64,000 bases of DNA from Melastoma dodecandrum (GCA_029817715.1 JARUPY010000606.1:3100001-3164000); one strand, 5' to 3'. Shown: positions 1 through 12,314, counted from the stretch's first letter. The notes: generated by a model from the letters alone, not told the origin. Translations and numbers: made by a program.

Positions 1-2456
1 CCCAGAGGATTCGTTGAAATGTGTGGTCGCCTTATGAAATGAACAAGAGGGGGAAGACAGCGGATGGGCGGCCTTAAGCGGAAGCACTTACGGATGCCAT
101 CGACGATGCCTTCGAAAGTGAGCAAGAACGCAGGAGCACAAAGAGAGCTTGAACGCTGGAATGCTTGAAAAGATAAAATAAGACAATATATGCCCGTCTG
201 TAGAGATGTGTTGTTGTGTACAATGCCTAAGAACAACTATTTATACTAAGCTAGACCTACGTATATACGGTAACTATGTATTACACATATATTACGTTTC
301 CTTTGCCGCCAATCTTCCATGGAATATCTCCTTTCCATATGAGCAAACTTGGCAACAATCTCCTTCCGGATTCCGAGATCTTCTGGAGCCTTTCTCAACA
401 GTTGACTGATCGACCGTGTCGCCCATTGGCCTTCGCCGTAGAGTTTCCTCGCTCGTCCAGTCTGACTGTCGCTTGTCGCTTCGCCGACCTGTTGTCGCCC
501 GTCGCCTGGTAATCCGGTAGCTTAGTGATCCCTTCGCCCAGCAAGCCTTCGCCTGGTGTGTATCCGTGGTCACCTCCTTCCTGGATTTTCCTTCCTTGGG
601 CCTATGTTCTGGACCGTCGATCCACAGATTGGGCTGAAATATGTGGTCCAGAATTTCTGTTGCTAATCAATAACGGCTTAAGTACAGTCTGCCTTACGTG
701 CGTGTGCATGTGCGCGTCGGAGAGCAGAACCGCGATCACCTAGGACTTTTACATGGATTGCGTCCGCGTGTGACAAGCCGGGCAAACACGTTATTCTCGT
801 GGTAACATGGTTTAAATTCAATAACGCGGGGACTGACCACGCGACACGACTACCACAAGAGGAAGTCTAACAATAAAGTATGGCCCTGATCAAAAGCGTT
901 ATTAACGAACAGGACAAGCCGAGGCAACTATTGGTGAACAGTCCTGACATTGGAGTGACTGTAGGAGATTTTGTTTTTTCCAACTCAAACTCGTTTCTTT
1001 CTCTTCTGACCTCGTCTCGAAGACCAAGTGTTACGAATGATGACACTACAAGGTTTGAGACATTCATGGGGTCGAAGATGTCGGGGGCCGTCAATGATGA
1101 TTGGTTCTCCTGTCCTCGAGACTACGACTCATAACATAACACAACACCATTACCTTAGTAAAAAAGCAAGTCCAACGTGCATGGACCAGCGTACCAACTC
1201 GGTGTTAGTTTGTGCACTTATGTGCCAAGACACTTCATTGTATTTGTGGATAAAAATAATTAATAAAGGCGAGTATTTGTCATTGATTATTTTACTTTTC
1301 TGCACGTAAAATTATTAATGATAAAGTCACACAGATTAATGAGTATATTAATCTGAAATAGTCCGTGATCAGATAGATGTTTAGAGGGGACATGGACATC
1401 TAGATCATCGCTATGTATAACTGAAGTCAAGATATGCCGATGGATAGTGTATCCAAGTTATACTTAGGGGTACCCTGATATTAGAGGTACTGGACACGAC
1501 CCGTTTAAGAGGATACCACATATTGAACATCATTGGTCAATCCTCTTTATGGACGAGTGTAACTGATCTTTTGACTTCAGATCTTCATTTATTCTATGCG
1601 TGTAGTTTGTGCAATTTGACTTAGTTAAAAGTAGTCTTTAACCGGATTGTGAGTAATATGATTATTGGGTGTGTGACAAAGTGTAGAGAGAATAGTGTTG
1701 AGTCAATATATGATTCATCGCTCTTTTGGATTAGAGAGTTGACATCTAGGCCACTTGATAGAGATATTAGTTACTCTAAAATCCATGGCCATGGGAGGAA
1801 TGTTTTACATTCAAGAGAGTCTATTATATCTTGGTAAGATTACTTTGTTATTTAAATATATTATACGTAGCATGACAGATCTTGTTATTTTTTGGCATAA
1901 AAGTTTATAATTTTTATTCCCCTGCCCTAAAACTAACACTCGGAGACCTCGTCATCCCAAATTTTTTCTGCCTGAATTTTGAAAATATATAAGCTATTTC
2001 TCAGCATTTCGGTGTTGTTTCTTTACTTTTGAATTTGTTTTGGTAGCACAATTCCATGCGAAAAATAGTCGATATTGAACGTAGTGTATTTTTTTATTTC
2101 AGAATTTAAGAATGTTTTCGTGTCCATAACATTAATTGATTTAAGGGGGGAATGTACATCGAAAAGCTAAGTGGCTGATGCAACCTTTTTTAAATGCGAG
2201 CTCTACTACATTTACACGAAATATGAGTTCGCCGATAACTTTCATGTAATACGGCTTTTTGGTCTCCGAAATGCGAAAAAAGGAATAAAATGGGATGGAT
2301 TATTAGCCATTTCATGAATTTTATTTCATTTCAAAGTATTTTCATTACATGATTAGTGATTCCTGGATCTGTCAGTTATTTTTGGGTTCTCATACCAATT
2401 GAGCTGGAAGGGTCACCCGTCCAGTAGCGGCCAGACGCCTTATTTATTAATAACAT
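1..2456. other. Gene-free stretch, possible degraded LTR at the left edge
   Basis: I see no supportable coding region here: all open frames are short and lack family motifs. On the minus strand a TATA-like motif (TATAAATAG, forward 235-245) is followed by a run out to position 1 that resembles the transcribed end of an LTR. No TG/CA boundary or second copy is visible, so this is only a suggestion. From about 1140 to 1850 the DNA is AT-rich unique-looking sequence. From 1850 to 2400 it is very AT-rich and probably spacer upstream of the ARM-repeat pseudogene. Confidence 0.4.
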
Positions 2457-2459
2457 CTC

Positions 2460-3722
2460 CTCGAGGACTTGCAACCTATCGTCAAGCTCTGCATCAACGC
2501 CCTCTGTTCTCCGTCCACCCCCATCCAGCAATCCGTGGCAGCCACGCTCTGGGTGCTCGCCAAGAATCGTCCCTACAACAGGCTTCCGATCGTCAAGTCA
2601 CCCACCCTCATTCCTCTTATTAGCTCGGCCGATCCTCTGTCTGAGGAGCATGCAGTAACCGCGTTGCTGAATCTATCCCTTCATGAGGATAACAAGCCGG
2701 TGATCACCTGAGAAGGCGCAATATTACCAATAGTTTACGCCCTCGAGACTAGGACTGTGTTTACACAGTAAAGTCATTTTGGGCTTCAATGATGATAAGG
2801 CTTATCATTGTGACGGCAGATGCAGTCAAAGGAGCACCCGTCGAAGCTCAAGAGCGTCGAAGTAGGGCACGTCGAGACAGGACATGTCGAGACCCCGTCG
2901 AAGAAAGTGACAATCGAAGGAAGAGTCTCTGTTGAAGTTTAAAAACTTAGTCAATTTTCGGTGAGAAATTCATCAGGACTTGGTCGAAGTAAACCTTGTG
3001 CAGTTAGCTTTAATAAAACATGTGCAAAATGTGTCTAACAGTTGTGTTAGCAGTTATGTTAGCGATTTTATTAGCAGTTATTATCTAGATAGGATTAAGT
3101 GTTAGTATAAATATGCGGTCAGTCATTTATAATAAATACACGACAATCATTCAAAGATTTCGAAGGGTTATTTATTATCTCCCTTTACTCTGTTTTTCAT
3201 AAATGACAATAAGTGTTCGTGTTCATGTACTATTATTATTTGTTATTTACATTTTTTTATGTTTGAAGTTTTGGCGTGAACACACGTTTCTGTTTTAATG
3301 TCCGCAATATCTGTTTCGCCCCAAACAGACTGGCATGTCAAGGCAGTACACGGCGGGAACGCTCACAAGCCTCGCGATGGTCGAGGAGAACAGGCGGGTG
3401 ATTACCCTGTGTGGGGCGATACCCCTTTTGGTGCCCCTGTTGATGGACGGGATGAGGGCCGGTGCGGTGGGGCCATAGATCAAGATGATAGAAAATGACA
3501 ACGGAGAGTCCGAATTGAACCTAAGGGAGAAGGCAAAGGCAGTGAGTGCTAAGCAGTATCGCGTGTTGCGAGCTGGGGAAGGACTCAATCATGGAAGGAG
3601 GGGGCATCCCTGCCTTGGTCTAGGTCATGGAGATGGAAGGTAATGGGAGTGAAAGTGGCTGCGGCCTTGGGAAAGCGAAGGAATTGGCGATCATCATTCT
3701 GTGTTGGCTAACCCTGTTGTAG
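2460..3722 (+). pseudogene. ARM-repeat protein pseudogene (At4g16490-like), split by a solo LTR
   Basis: Two pieces, 2460-2757 and 3328-3722, encode degenerate armadillo repeats. The first has the repeat core EEHAVTALLNLSLHEDNK. The second has CGAIPLLVPLL and later a GGIPALV-type repeat start. Plant ARM-repeat/U-box-like proteins bind partner proteins through such helical repeats. Damage is plain: TGA at 2709-2711, a 570-bp LTR inserted at 2758-3327, a stop after the GAIPLLV repeat near 3475, a shifted frame around 3470-3590, and a TAG inside the last repeat near 3620. The N-terminal part is absent. The LTR sits between two codons that would otherwise be contiguous. The neighbour downstream is INT4-like, as in Arabidopsis (At4g16490 next to At4g16480), which supports the identity. 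Confidence 0.8.
2758..3327. mobile_element. Solo LTR, 570 bp, with perfect 5-bp target duplication
   Basis: The element begins TGTTTACACAG and ends CCCCAAACA, giving the TG...CA ends and short TGTTT/AAACA inverted termini of an LTR. It is flanked by GACTG at 2753-2757 and GACTG at 3328-3332. It has no primer-binding site, polypurine tract or internal coding, so it is the product of LTR-LTR recombination. It contains a run of TCGA-rich short repeats (about 2830-2930) and an AT-rich 3' half. Superfamily (copia or gypsy) cannot be told from the LTR alone. Confidence 0.88.
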
Positions 3723-4156
3723 AGTTTCGAGTTATTAGGTCTTGATTTTTACAGCATCAGGTTAATCTCGCCGATACTGTTCCCTGTTCTTGTATTCACC
3801 CAGCCAAACAAAGAACGGCTCGACGAGGCCAGCTCACTTATATTTCAGTGACTTCACATGGATACGTAGTTGCTTACATTTGGGTGGGGGAGACGAGGCA
3901 AGGAGCTTAATCGTCCAGTCCTTAGTTTCGGCCCCTTCACTTTCGAGCTAGCTCGGTGGAGGCGGTTGCTGTGTGTGATCACCTTCCATGACAGACCCAG
4001 GTTTAACCCCCATTGTGTGTGCTTAGAAGGGATTGATCAATCGAACCCGAGTTCTTAAAGACTTGCGAACTTGAGCAATCTTATCATGATTAATCTCAGT
4101 TGATGCACAATGTTAATAGATTTTTCTTTGGAAGAAGTATAATCCTTAGTGCTAGA
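3723..4156. other. Intergenic, INT4 3' side
   Basis: No gene seen. It lies between the tail of the ARM pseudogene and the stop codon of the minus-strand inositol transporter, and should hold that gene's 3' UTR and polyadenylation signals. Confidence 0.4.
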
Positions 4157-6194
4157 TTAAGAGGACGACTCGACTACCTTGGTGGTGGCGTCGTCGGTCT
4201 TTCCCTTCAGTAGCTTCGGCTTGTAACCTTCCTGAAGCATCTTCTCTACCTCCTCGAACTGAAGCCCCTTTGTCTCCGGCACAACTAGGTAGATGAAAAT
4301 CAGTCCGATCAGCGAGAACCCAGCGAAGAGAAGGAAAGTCCAGGCTGATCCCAGCGCCTCCGTAAGGGTCAGGAATGTCTCGCTCACTATTAGGTTGGAA
4401 CACCAGTTGGAGACGGCTGCTATTCCTCCTCCTGTCCCTCTGTATCTCAGCGGGTAGATCTCTGAGTTGACGATCCACGGAACCGTTCCCATCCCAGGGG
4501 AGTAGGTGATGATGTAGAGACCCAGGAGGATGACAGCAAGGAAACCGAACTTGCTGGGGCAGCCGTTCTCGAACCATGTCCTGCCCTCTGATCGGCACAT
4601 GCCCCTGATGTCCCGGGACGATGTGAGGCACGCGCCGGGGTGATACTGCTTGAGGAAATAAAAGTTTTTTAATCATTTCTAGACAGTAACCTCGCAGAAG
4701 CAGGTTAGTGAATAAAAGGAAAGACTTACTTCATTGGCTCCGTTGGCGCAGAACGCGCACTGCGCTTTCAAGCAAGACATGCAATTCCACGAGGATGTTG
4801 CCGGAACAGATGTATATACCGGGCAAGTCGTGTTTTGACCAAAGTGTGCAGACTCAAGTTGGCTGATAGCAGGGGCATGAATGGATGCTTGCCAGAACAC
4901 TCCCGACAGAATCACTAGACAGGTTATGATCCCGAACATGGAGATGATCATCAACCTTCTCCTGCCATATCTATCGACAAAGCACATGCTAACAATAGAC
5001 CCAATAGCATTGAGACCAGACGTTATCAACGACAGGGCCAGGGCAGTCTTGTTCGAGGCGAAACCTGCGAACTGAACAATGGTCGGGCTATAGTACATGA
5101 CGGTGTTGATGCCCACAAACTGTTGCGCCACTTGCACAGTGATCCCCGCATACAGTCCCCTTCGGACCACGGGATTGCTGAAAGCACCTGTCACCTTGGA
5201 AACCATACTTTCCCCAACTATGCTCTCATCTGCCTTCTCAGCCTCGATCGACTCGTGCAAGGCCTTTATCTCGTCCTCAACCTCATTCGGTGGATAGATT
5301 TTCTCCAAGATGGACCTTGCCTCTTCAATTTTTCCTTGTCGATAAAGCCATCTCGGAGATTCTGGGAGAGATAACATGAGGATGAACTGAACGAGTGCAG
5401 GTAATCCCGCAATGCCGAGCATCCAACGCCAGGTACCCGATAGCTGAAGGATATAGACAAACCGACTCGTCAAAAGTCAAACAAATGAACAATAAAGGAA
5501 TTCTGAGGGGTAAACGATGTCAGTTGGAGTGGACTTTACATGCGTGAAGGCGAGGTTGATGAGGTAAGACAAGAACTGGCCTCCTGTGATGAGCAATCCA
5601 TTCGTGCTAACAAGAGCACCTCTGATCCTAGCAGGAGACGCTTCCGAGATGTACAGAGGCGACGTCATTGAAGCCATTCCAACCCCCAACCCGACCAGGA
5701 TCCTGCCGATGATGATCACCCAAGGAGCCGGAGCAACGGCCATGACTATAGCACCAATGAAGAACACGACATCAGCCAGCAAGATCGACTTCTTCCTACC
5801 AAATCTGTCATTCATCCATCCGCCGACAGCAGCCCCGACGATAGCACCAGCAACGGCCATGCTCACAATGGTTTCCTGGAGCCATGTTTTCTTGTCGACT
5901 TCTTGGAAATCCTCCTTAATGTAAAGCAAAGCCCCAGATATAACACCTTCCACGATAAGTTCCGAAAATCAACATCAGCAGTCACCTAATTCAGAGATTA
6001 TCGACGAAAAACAAGGCGCGGCATGAACTCCACAGTGCCTAGATGCTCTTTCAAGTAGTACCTGTGTCGTAGCCGAACAACAGTCCACCGATCCCGGCAG
6101 AGAGAGCCAATCTCATGATATAGGGAGTCTTCCATGTCGTGCTCCAGCACTCGGTGAGCTCTGTTTTGCCGGCTTTGCTATGCCCCCCTTCCAT
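4157..6194 (-). CDS. INT4: Inositol transporter, INT4-like (MFS sugar-porter family)
   Basis: Four exons on the minus strand (6062-6194, 5540-5946, 4730-5443, 4157-4645) join in phase with GT-AG introns to a 580-residue protein, close to AtINT4 (about 582). It should be a 12-helix H+/myo-inositol symporter. Visible signatures: N-terminal [17 protein letters not shown], the loop motifs DRFGRKK and [16 protein letters not shown] after helix 6, the [14 protein letters not shown] helix-7 motif, and [12 protein letters not shown] at the end. The long loop between helices 9 and 10 carries several cysteines (WNCMSC...CAFC), the PSI-like insert seen in INT2/INT4 but not in ordinary sugar porters. AtINT4 acts at the plasma membrane; that location is inferred by family. 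No break is seen. The ARM-repeat neighbour matches the Arabidopsis order. Confidence 0.95.
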
Positions 6195-7674
6195 CTAGAT
6201 CGGAATCGCCACAGGTAACCCCCACTTTCTTCGAGAGACCAAGAATCCTATCAGAACACCCAAGGAAACCATACTTCATTTTTTAACAGATCAAACACGA
6301 TCTCCCCCGGAATCCAAGACCAGTCTCTACTCCACCCTCGAAGACAAAATATCCAGAAACACAAAAACTAACACCCACCCGACAACGGCCTTCTGCAGGA
6401 CCCACGGGCCACACCAGGACAAGACAAATGAGCCATTTCTCGCGAGGAAACATAGATTTGGCTACTCTCCATTTTTCTACTGTAATCACACCTCCATGCA
6501 GAAATCAAAACTGGGAAAATCTACATGGGATCCATCAAAATAATCGTAGGGAATAATTACCACATAAACCCAGAAAGTACAAAGAGACGAGCAGAAGAAC
6601 TTCACCTTTAGGACAGGGTCTTTTGGGGGATTCAGGCAAACACAGCAACGAAAACAATGTCTGTCTGATAGAAAACTATGTCTCGTTACTTATGATTAGA
6701 TTTATCCGAATAAAGATCAGGGGCTGATTCAATTTGCCGTGAAGAATCCCCGAATCAGGGACAAACAAGCAGAAGGGTCTAAGAGCATTGATTAATTATT
6801 GGGGCGGATTTTCAGTGGAGTAAGAAAATCTCCTAAAATATTTTTTAAACAAAAATCAAAGATGTTGGCCACAATATCATCCGCCAGCGAGCCCCAGCTG
6901 TAGTGTTCATATCATCTGTGATGATGATTTTACCGAGAAGGGCGAAGGGTTTGGTTGGATTAGGCGTGAGAATCAATGCAGACACCATTAAATGAATTTT
7001 CACAGTAGCTTCTTTGTTTGATTACGCTCACTCGTCGGATACAGCAAGTACTTGTCCTTTCTTCATGGGCGAGACCAATTCTTCCTACATCATGGTTGCA
7101 GACAGACGGTAGGCTTTTTATTACCAGATTTTAAGAATCTATCTGGTAAAAAGGTTCTTGGGAGATGAACCATTTCATCAGATGTGAATATAAAATTCCT
7201 GATCTTCATCATCAGAAGATGGTGCTTTTGTTGCTGTTTATTTATTTATATTTCCTGCCTTTCCAATTCAAACACATGCACAATCAAGGGAAAAATTTTT
7301 CCGGAAAACGAAAAACCCAAAGAACAAAAATATGGAAGATGGGGGGTGTTCACCTGATAAATTATTGCTGCTTTGTCCAGTGAAACGAAAGAAATTGGGT
7401 CCAATCCGAATCCTCTACCTCTCCCTTTTCCCCTCCCCAGATCAGTCGGGGATGAATCTTGCAGGGAGGAACGTCGATCTTCCTTTCTGTTTCTCTTTTT
7501 TTTTTTATCTTATATAAACTTAAAGAAACAAAAGAAAAGGGAATTGGTCGTCAGTCTGTAATGTTTGTTGTGGTCTGTTGTTTACGGCCCCGAATACAGG
7601 GCCTACAAAATCTCATGATCCGGAAAATTACAATTCTATTCCCCCCCTGTTTCTCTGTTTTCCCTTTTTTTTAA
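6195..7674. other. INT4 upstream region, no gene
   Basis: About 1.5 kb upstream of the INT4 start codon. It should hold the 5' UTR and promoter on the minus strand. It contains AT-rich and homopolymer tracts (for example T runs near 7497-7510) but no coding signal I can support. Confidence 0.4.
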
Positions 7675-9003
7675 TGCCAAATTATCAAATTTACCCTGAA
7701 CTTTGGCCCGTTTTTCCGATTTAACCAGAACTTTCAATAATATTATCAGCTAGCCCAACGTTTCTCCGTTATCTCAAATATAACCTCCGTCCACCCGACC
7801 CTTGGACGGAAACTGACATGGCTCCGACGTGTTCTTGACGCCGTTAAATCACCGTTTTCTTCCGAAGCCAAATTATCAAATATACCCTGAACTTTGATCC
7901 GTTTTTCCGATTTATCCAGAACTTTCAATAATATCATCAGCTAGCCTCACGTTTCTCCGTTATCTCAAATGTGACATCCGTCCACCCGACCATCGGACGG
8001 AAACTGACGTGGCTCCGGCGTATTTCTTGACGCCGTTAAACCACCATTTTCTTCCGACATTAGCTGACATGGCATACCCTACTTTCAATTTCCCCAATCT
8101 CGATTTCTCTAAATTTCGATTTCCCCAATTTCGAATTCTCTAAATTTCGATTTCCCCAATTTCGGCCCCAAACTAAACTACACCCAAACCCTAATCGAAA
8201 TCAGTATTCCACCAACCCTCCTCCTGCCTCCCGTTCGCAACTCCCTCCCTACAGCCTCCCTCCCGTTCGCGGTTCCCTCTTCAATCCTTTCCCCGCATGA
8301 GCCCACTCCCCCGCCGCAGCCCCCTCCTGTTTGTAGATTTTTTTTGATACATCTGTCAAATAACCTGCAAACGGGAGGGGCTGCGGCGGGGGAAGGATTG
8401 AAGAGAAAACTGCGAATGGGAGGGAGGGAGTTGCGGACGGGAAGCGGGAGGAAGGTTGGTGGAATCCTGATTTCGATTAGGGTTTGGGTGTAGTTTGATT
8501 TGGGGCCGAAATTGGGGAAATCGGAATTTAGGGATTCGAAATTGGGGAAATTGAAATTTAGGGAAATCGAGATTGGGGAAATCGAGATTGGGGAAATCGA
8601 AAGTATGGTATGCCATGTCAGCTAATGTCGAAAGAAAAATGGTGGTTTAACGGCGTCAAGAAACACGCCGGAGCCACATCAGTTTCTGTCCGAGGGTCGG
8701 GTGGACGGATGTCATATTTGAGATAACGGAGAAACGTGAGGCTAGCTGATGATATTATTGAAAGTTCTGGGTAAATCGGAAAAACGGGTCAAAGTTCAGG
8801 GTATATTTGATAATTTGGCTTCAGAAGAAAACGGTGATTTAACGGCGTCAAGGACACGTCGGAGTCACGCCAGTTTCCGTCCGATGGACGGAGGTTATAT
8901 TTGAGATAACGGAGAAACGTTGGGCTAGCTGATGATATTATTGAAAGTTCTGGTTAGATCGCAAAAACGGGCCACAGTTCAGGGTAGATTTGATAATTAG
9001 GCC
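7675..9003. mobile_element. Foldback element with ~650-bp inverted arms, Mutator-like flanks
   Basis: The left arm (about 7675-8336) is repeated in inverted orientation as the right arm (about 8366-9003) around a loop of roughly 30 bp. Each arm contains a direct duplication with a period near 191 bp: the terminal motif GCCAAATTATCAAAT recurs at 7676 and 7867. Toward the centre lies a short-period tandem array of a CGAAATTGGGGAAAT-type unit (8085-8165, mirrored at 8500-8600). The flanks CTTTTTTTTAA (7664-7674) and CTTTTTTTAA (9003-9012) resemble a 9-11 bp target duplication, as in Mutator-like elements, though the T run blurs the edge. The element has no transposase; its open frames are repeat artefacts. 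Confidence 0.8.
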
Positions 9004-9173
9004 TTTTTTTAAACAAATATCCCCACGAAATCATAATTTGAAACCAAAAAAAAGGACATGGAAATGATGACGTCATCTATTAGCCGGCAGTTAGTTGTCG
9101 GCCGGTGGGGTTTCACTTCCAGTTCCAGTTCAACCTTGATTGGTCCGAATCCGACAAGCGTCTGCTTGTTATT

Positions 9174-9244
9174 TCTTTCTTTCTTTCGTGAATGTCTAAC
9201 AAAACCAAAAGTGAAGCAGACAATTTGTTTTTCTTTCTTTCTTT
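9174..9244 (+). repeat. CTTT microsatellite
   Basis: Imperfect TTTC/CTTT units occur in two clusters (about 9174-9188 and 9229-9244) in spacer DNA between the foldback element and the RNA-binding pseudogene. The rest of 9004-9739 holds no gene I can see. Confidence 0.6.
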
Positions 9245-9739
9245 AAAGAAGAAATGGGGAATGAAAAAAGAGTAACAGGAGAGTAGTTAACGACAACCCG
9301 TTCCCGGAATCCCTTCCCCATATTGGGATTTAGGTATTGAGTTATGCTTTGAGCTGATGATGTGTTATTCGACTTGTATTCGCATGAGTGGGGGTCTATC
9401 CCACTGGCGCTAAGTTTTCCCTTTGACTGGACTAACTAACAGAACCCGTCGAATTGAAGTCATTTGAGCTCAAAGTTCCAACGGGGATGGTTCCTAGTTA
9501 ACTTCGATATAGGTATTCTCCGAAATGCAGACCATGTAATTTATTTGCTAGAAGCTTGATCAATGACGAATCACGGCACTCGACAAATGGACTTTTGCCT
9601 GTTCATGCTCTCATCGTGTTCCTGCAAGGGAGAGACTCGACGGGAGACAAATACCAACCATCAATCCGGCAACGCTGGTCCACCAAACTGCGGGGAAGAG
9701 AAATGTTATGACATCAATGAAGCAGCAAAGAAGTTAGCT

Positions 9740-11327
9740 CTACTTGACTGTAGCCATGCCATAGCCGACATAACCGGCCGACACTCTTGTCATGACATCG
9801 GCGGTTGTGTTCCTGAGTCCAAAGTTTAAGGAGGAAGAATCTTCCATGTCTAATGAGGATGAGGAAGACCTCCAACTGGGGTCCTCGTTAGCTAAACTGC
9901 CTTCATAAAGATCCAAGTTTCCATGATGACCACCCTTGGATTCCATGTATAATGAAGGTGGCCTGACGACACCGAGGTCAGCACTGGTTCTCCGATGACT
10001 TCCTGAATAACATCCTTCTATGCTTCCAAAATTGGACATGAAACCGCCAAACTCGGTCCCATCAAACCCTCCATGATCGCTCAAGCTAGAAGAGGAGCCC
10101 CAGAGTTTTCTAATACTTCTGTAAGGATCTGTCAATGGGTTATCACTTCCCGATCCAGTGATGTTACCAGAATTTGAAGTGAAGTTAAGACCAATGTCTC
10201 CCCACAGGCTGCTGCTATCCTGACTCAGTAAAGGAATACCTCCGATGACACTCCCCGATGGACCATTGTCAATAGGCCTCCCTGAAATTCCTCGTTATAG
10301 AGGACTGAACTCCATTGCATGGCCAAAGCTCTGGTTGAGGTTAACATTTATTCCGAAGCTTGAATTCAAGTTCAGCTCTCCATGCAACCCTCTCCCATAA
10401 AGAGAAACAAAGCTGGGAACCCCTCCTGGACTAACTCTGCTGCCTGATCTCGGTGCATAGTCGCTAGCCAGGAATGAAGTGAAATCACCTTAACTATAAC
10501 CAATAGTGAAGCTACTAACTCTACTCATACCTGGACTATGACTACTTAATGGGCTCCGATTAGGACTCGGAGACGACTCCTTGGGGACCACTCGCTTGAC
10601 CTCTACCATCTTACCCTTAAGCTCGTGGAGTGTCTTGTAAAGAACTCTGTCCACTTCATCCTCTGTAGCATAAGTGATGAATCCAAAACCCCTTGGCCTC
10701 TGGGTATTGTGATCATGTATCACAATGAGATCTGTTATAAGCCCGAGCTGATCAAAGTACCTTTTGAAGTCACTCTCTGTGATTGACGAAGGTAACCCTC
10801 CCACGAATATTTTCTTCGTACGGAAGGGACTGGGAGACGCATTGTTGCTTATCACATTCCTTAGGTTGTTGTTCTGGGCATCCCTTGGGACAGCCTTCTT
10901 TGTCTCGCCTTGACCATGGATAAGCCAGACAATCACCGACAGGCATTAACATTAGCATAAGCGTAACAGGAAGAATGTATGTATCATGTCTTCATTTCAA
11001 AAGTTCTTGGACAGACAAGTATCTAAGATGGCGCTGTCATTTTGTTAGCGAGCAGTGCATACGCAGCAATTAGAACTGCCAAAGAAACGTGCTAATGTTG
11101 GCTTACAATTCTACCAGCAATCATGTGTTTCTGCTGAACAACTCTCTCGGCAACAGCTGGATAAGCGAAAACGACAAAGCCAAATCCTCGGGCCCGTTGG
11201 TGGCACGATCCCTCGTGATTACAGATTCGACAACATCCCCAAACTTCTGGAAATAATCTTTCAAGAGTTCCTCATTGGTGTCCCATGAGATCCCGCCAAC
11301 AAACAGCTTTCTGTGGTTGATTTCCAT
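9740..11327 (-). pseudogene. Two-RRM hnRNP-like RNA-binding protein, pseudogene
   Basis: The minus strand encodes a plant hnRNP 1/Musashi-like protein. RRM1 starts at 11327 (RKLFVGGISWDTNEE). After an intron (donor at 11106) come the linker KKAVPRD and RRM2 with RNP2 KIFVGGLPSS and RNP1 RGFGFITY. A Gly/Ser/Asn-rich tail follows, ending VSAGYVGYG, as is usual for this family. Three lesions break it: a single-base frameshift inside RRM1 near 11202, just before RNP1; an in-frame TAA at 10490-10492; and another TAA at 10295-10297. Apart from these the frame is kept to a natural TAG at 9740. The gene has its intron, so it is a decayed gene copy and not a retrocopy. A gypsy element sits about 600 bp upstream. 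Sequencing error is an alternative for one lesion, but three make decay more likely. Confidence 0.82.
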
Positions 11328-11929
11328 TCTGCAAGTCAATATTCCCCACGAATCACATCACCTCCGACGCCGCCTATGCCTCCATCAAAGGGAAAGGAAG
11401 GAAGACAGGTTTAAGCCAAGTAGAACCCACCAAGAACGCCAATCCAATCAGACCAATCCCAATAAAATAGTACAACAATTGCCACAACTAAAACTCATTT
11501 ACCTTTTCTCAAGATGCCTGGACAGGATTCGGACACCAGAGAGCGAATCTCGTCCGCCCCCACAGCAAAACCGTCACTCAATCCCGCATCACCGGATCAA
11601 TTCGCCGACCAACATCCCGATCTGTGGAAAAAGAAAAGCTTCCAGATTCCTCAAAATTCAACATTTCCCACAACCCAAAAGAGAGTCACAGCAGCTGCAG
11701 ATATCCTACTGGTAAAAGTTCAAATACATCCCGACACAGCTTTCCCAAATTGGAAGAAGCTCCAAGGGAGGACCGCGCCCGATCTAAAAGATACCCTCTC
11801 GGGGATACAAACGGGTCATAATGGACGTGACCCAAATGAGGAAAAAACAAAACGAATCCACCCCCTCCCCTCACCAAAAGATCTGATCTCGATGACGATG
11901 ATGATAAGAGAAGGCTGCAGGAGGCCCAT
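11328..11929. other. Upstream region of the RNA-binding pseudogene
   Basis: Purine-poor sequence on the minus strand consistent with an old 5' UTR and promoter. Overlapping plus-strand open frames (11275-12023) have no family motifs and are treated as chance. It ends where the gypsy element begins. Confidence 0.4.
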
Positions 11930-12278
11930 TGCTATGTGTCACGAGCAGAGGAAGGGAACACACGTGCGAAGGATGAAGAGTGAGCTGGAAGAGGAGTTGA
12001 AGAGAGTTAATGGAAGAAGTTGAAGATAAAAGTAATGTTACCGTTACATTGCATTGTAAATAAAAGTAGTTACAAAGTGGTTACGGAGGGGAGGATAGCT
12101 ATAAGAAGTAATCTGTTAGTGGTAGTTGGGTATCTGAGTTCTGTTAGTAGTTTTCCTTCCTCTGTACTCTTGAACATTGCCATTGAAAGCAGAGATTCGA
12201 CTGACGTTCATCTTCGATCAGTCTGTCCTTCATTCCTCGTATTCTCCGATTACCTGCAATCCCAGCAGATTCATAGCA
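11930..12278 (+). repeat. 5' LTR of the gypsy element
   Basis: 349 bp, starting TGCTATGTGTCACG and ending CATAGCA, so the termini form a TGCTA/TAGCA inverted repeat. It is followed directly by the primer-binding site. Confidence 0.95.
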
Positions 12279-12280
12279 AT

Positions 12281-12289
12281 TGGTATCAG
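12281..12289 (+). other. Primer-binding site (tRNA-iMet type)
   Basis: TGGTATCAG lies two bases after the 5' LTR and matches the complement of the initiator tRNA-Met 3' end, the usual primer of plant gypsy elements. Confidence 0.85.
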
Positions 12290-12314
12290 TTGTCCGATCC
12301 TGGCCACATCGTCC

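Noticed and set aside
8356..8616. Repetitive 86-residue minus-strand protein rich in FPQF units
   Set aside because: It is the translation of the short tandem array in the foldback element; the mirrored arm gives similar frames.
11275..12023. Plus-strand open frames next to the RNA-binding pseudogene
   Set aside because: No conserved motif; they lie over old 5' UTR and LTR sequence and the strand is opposite to the gene.
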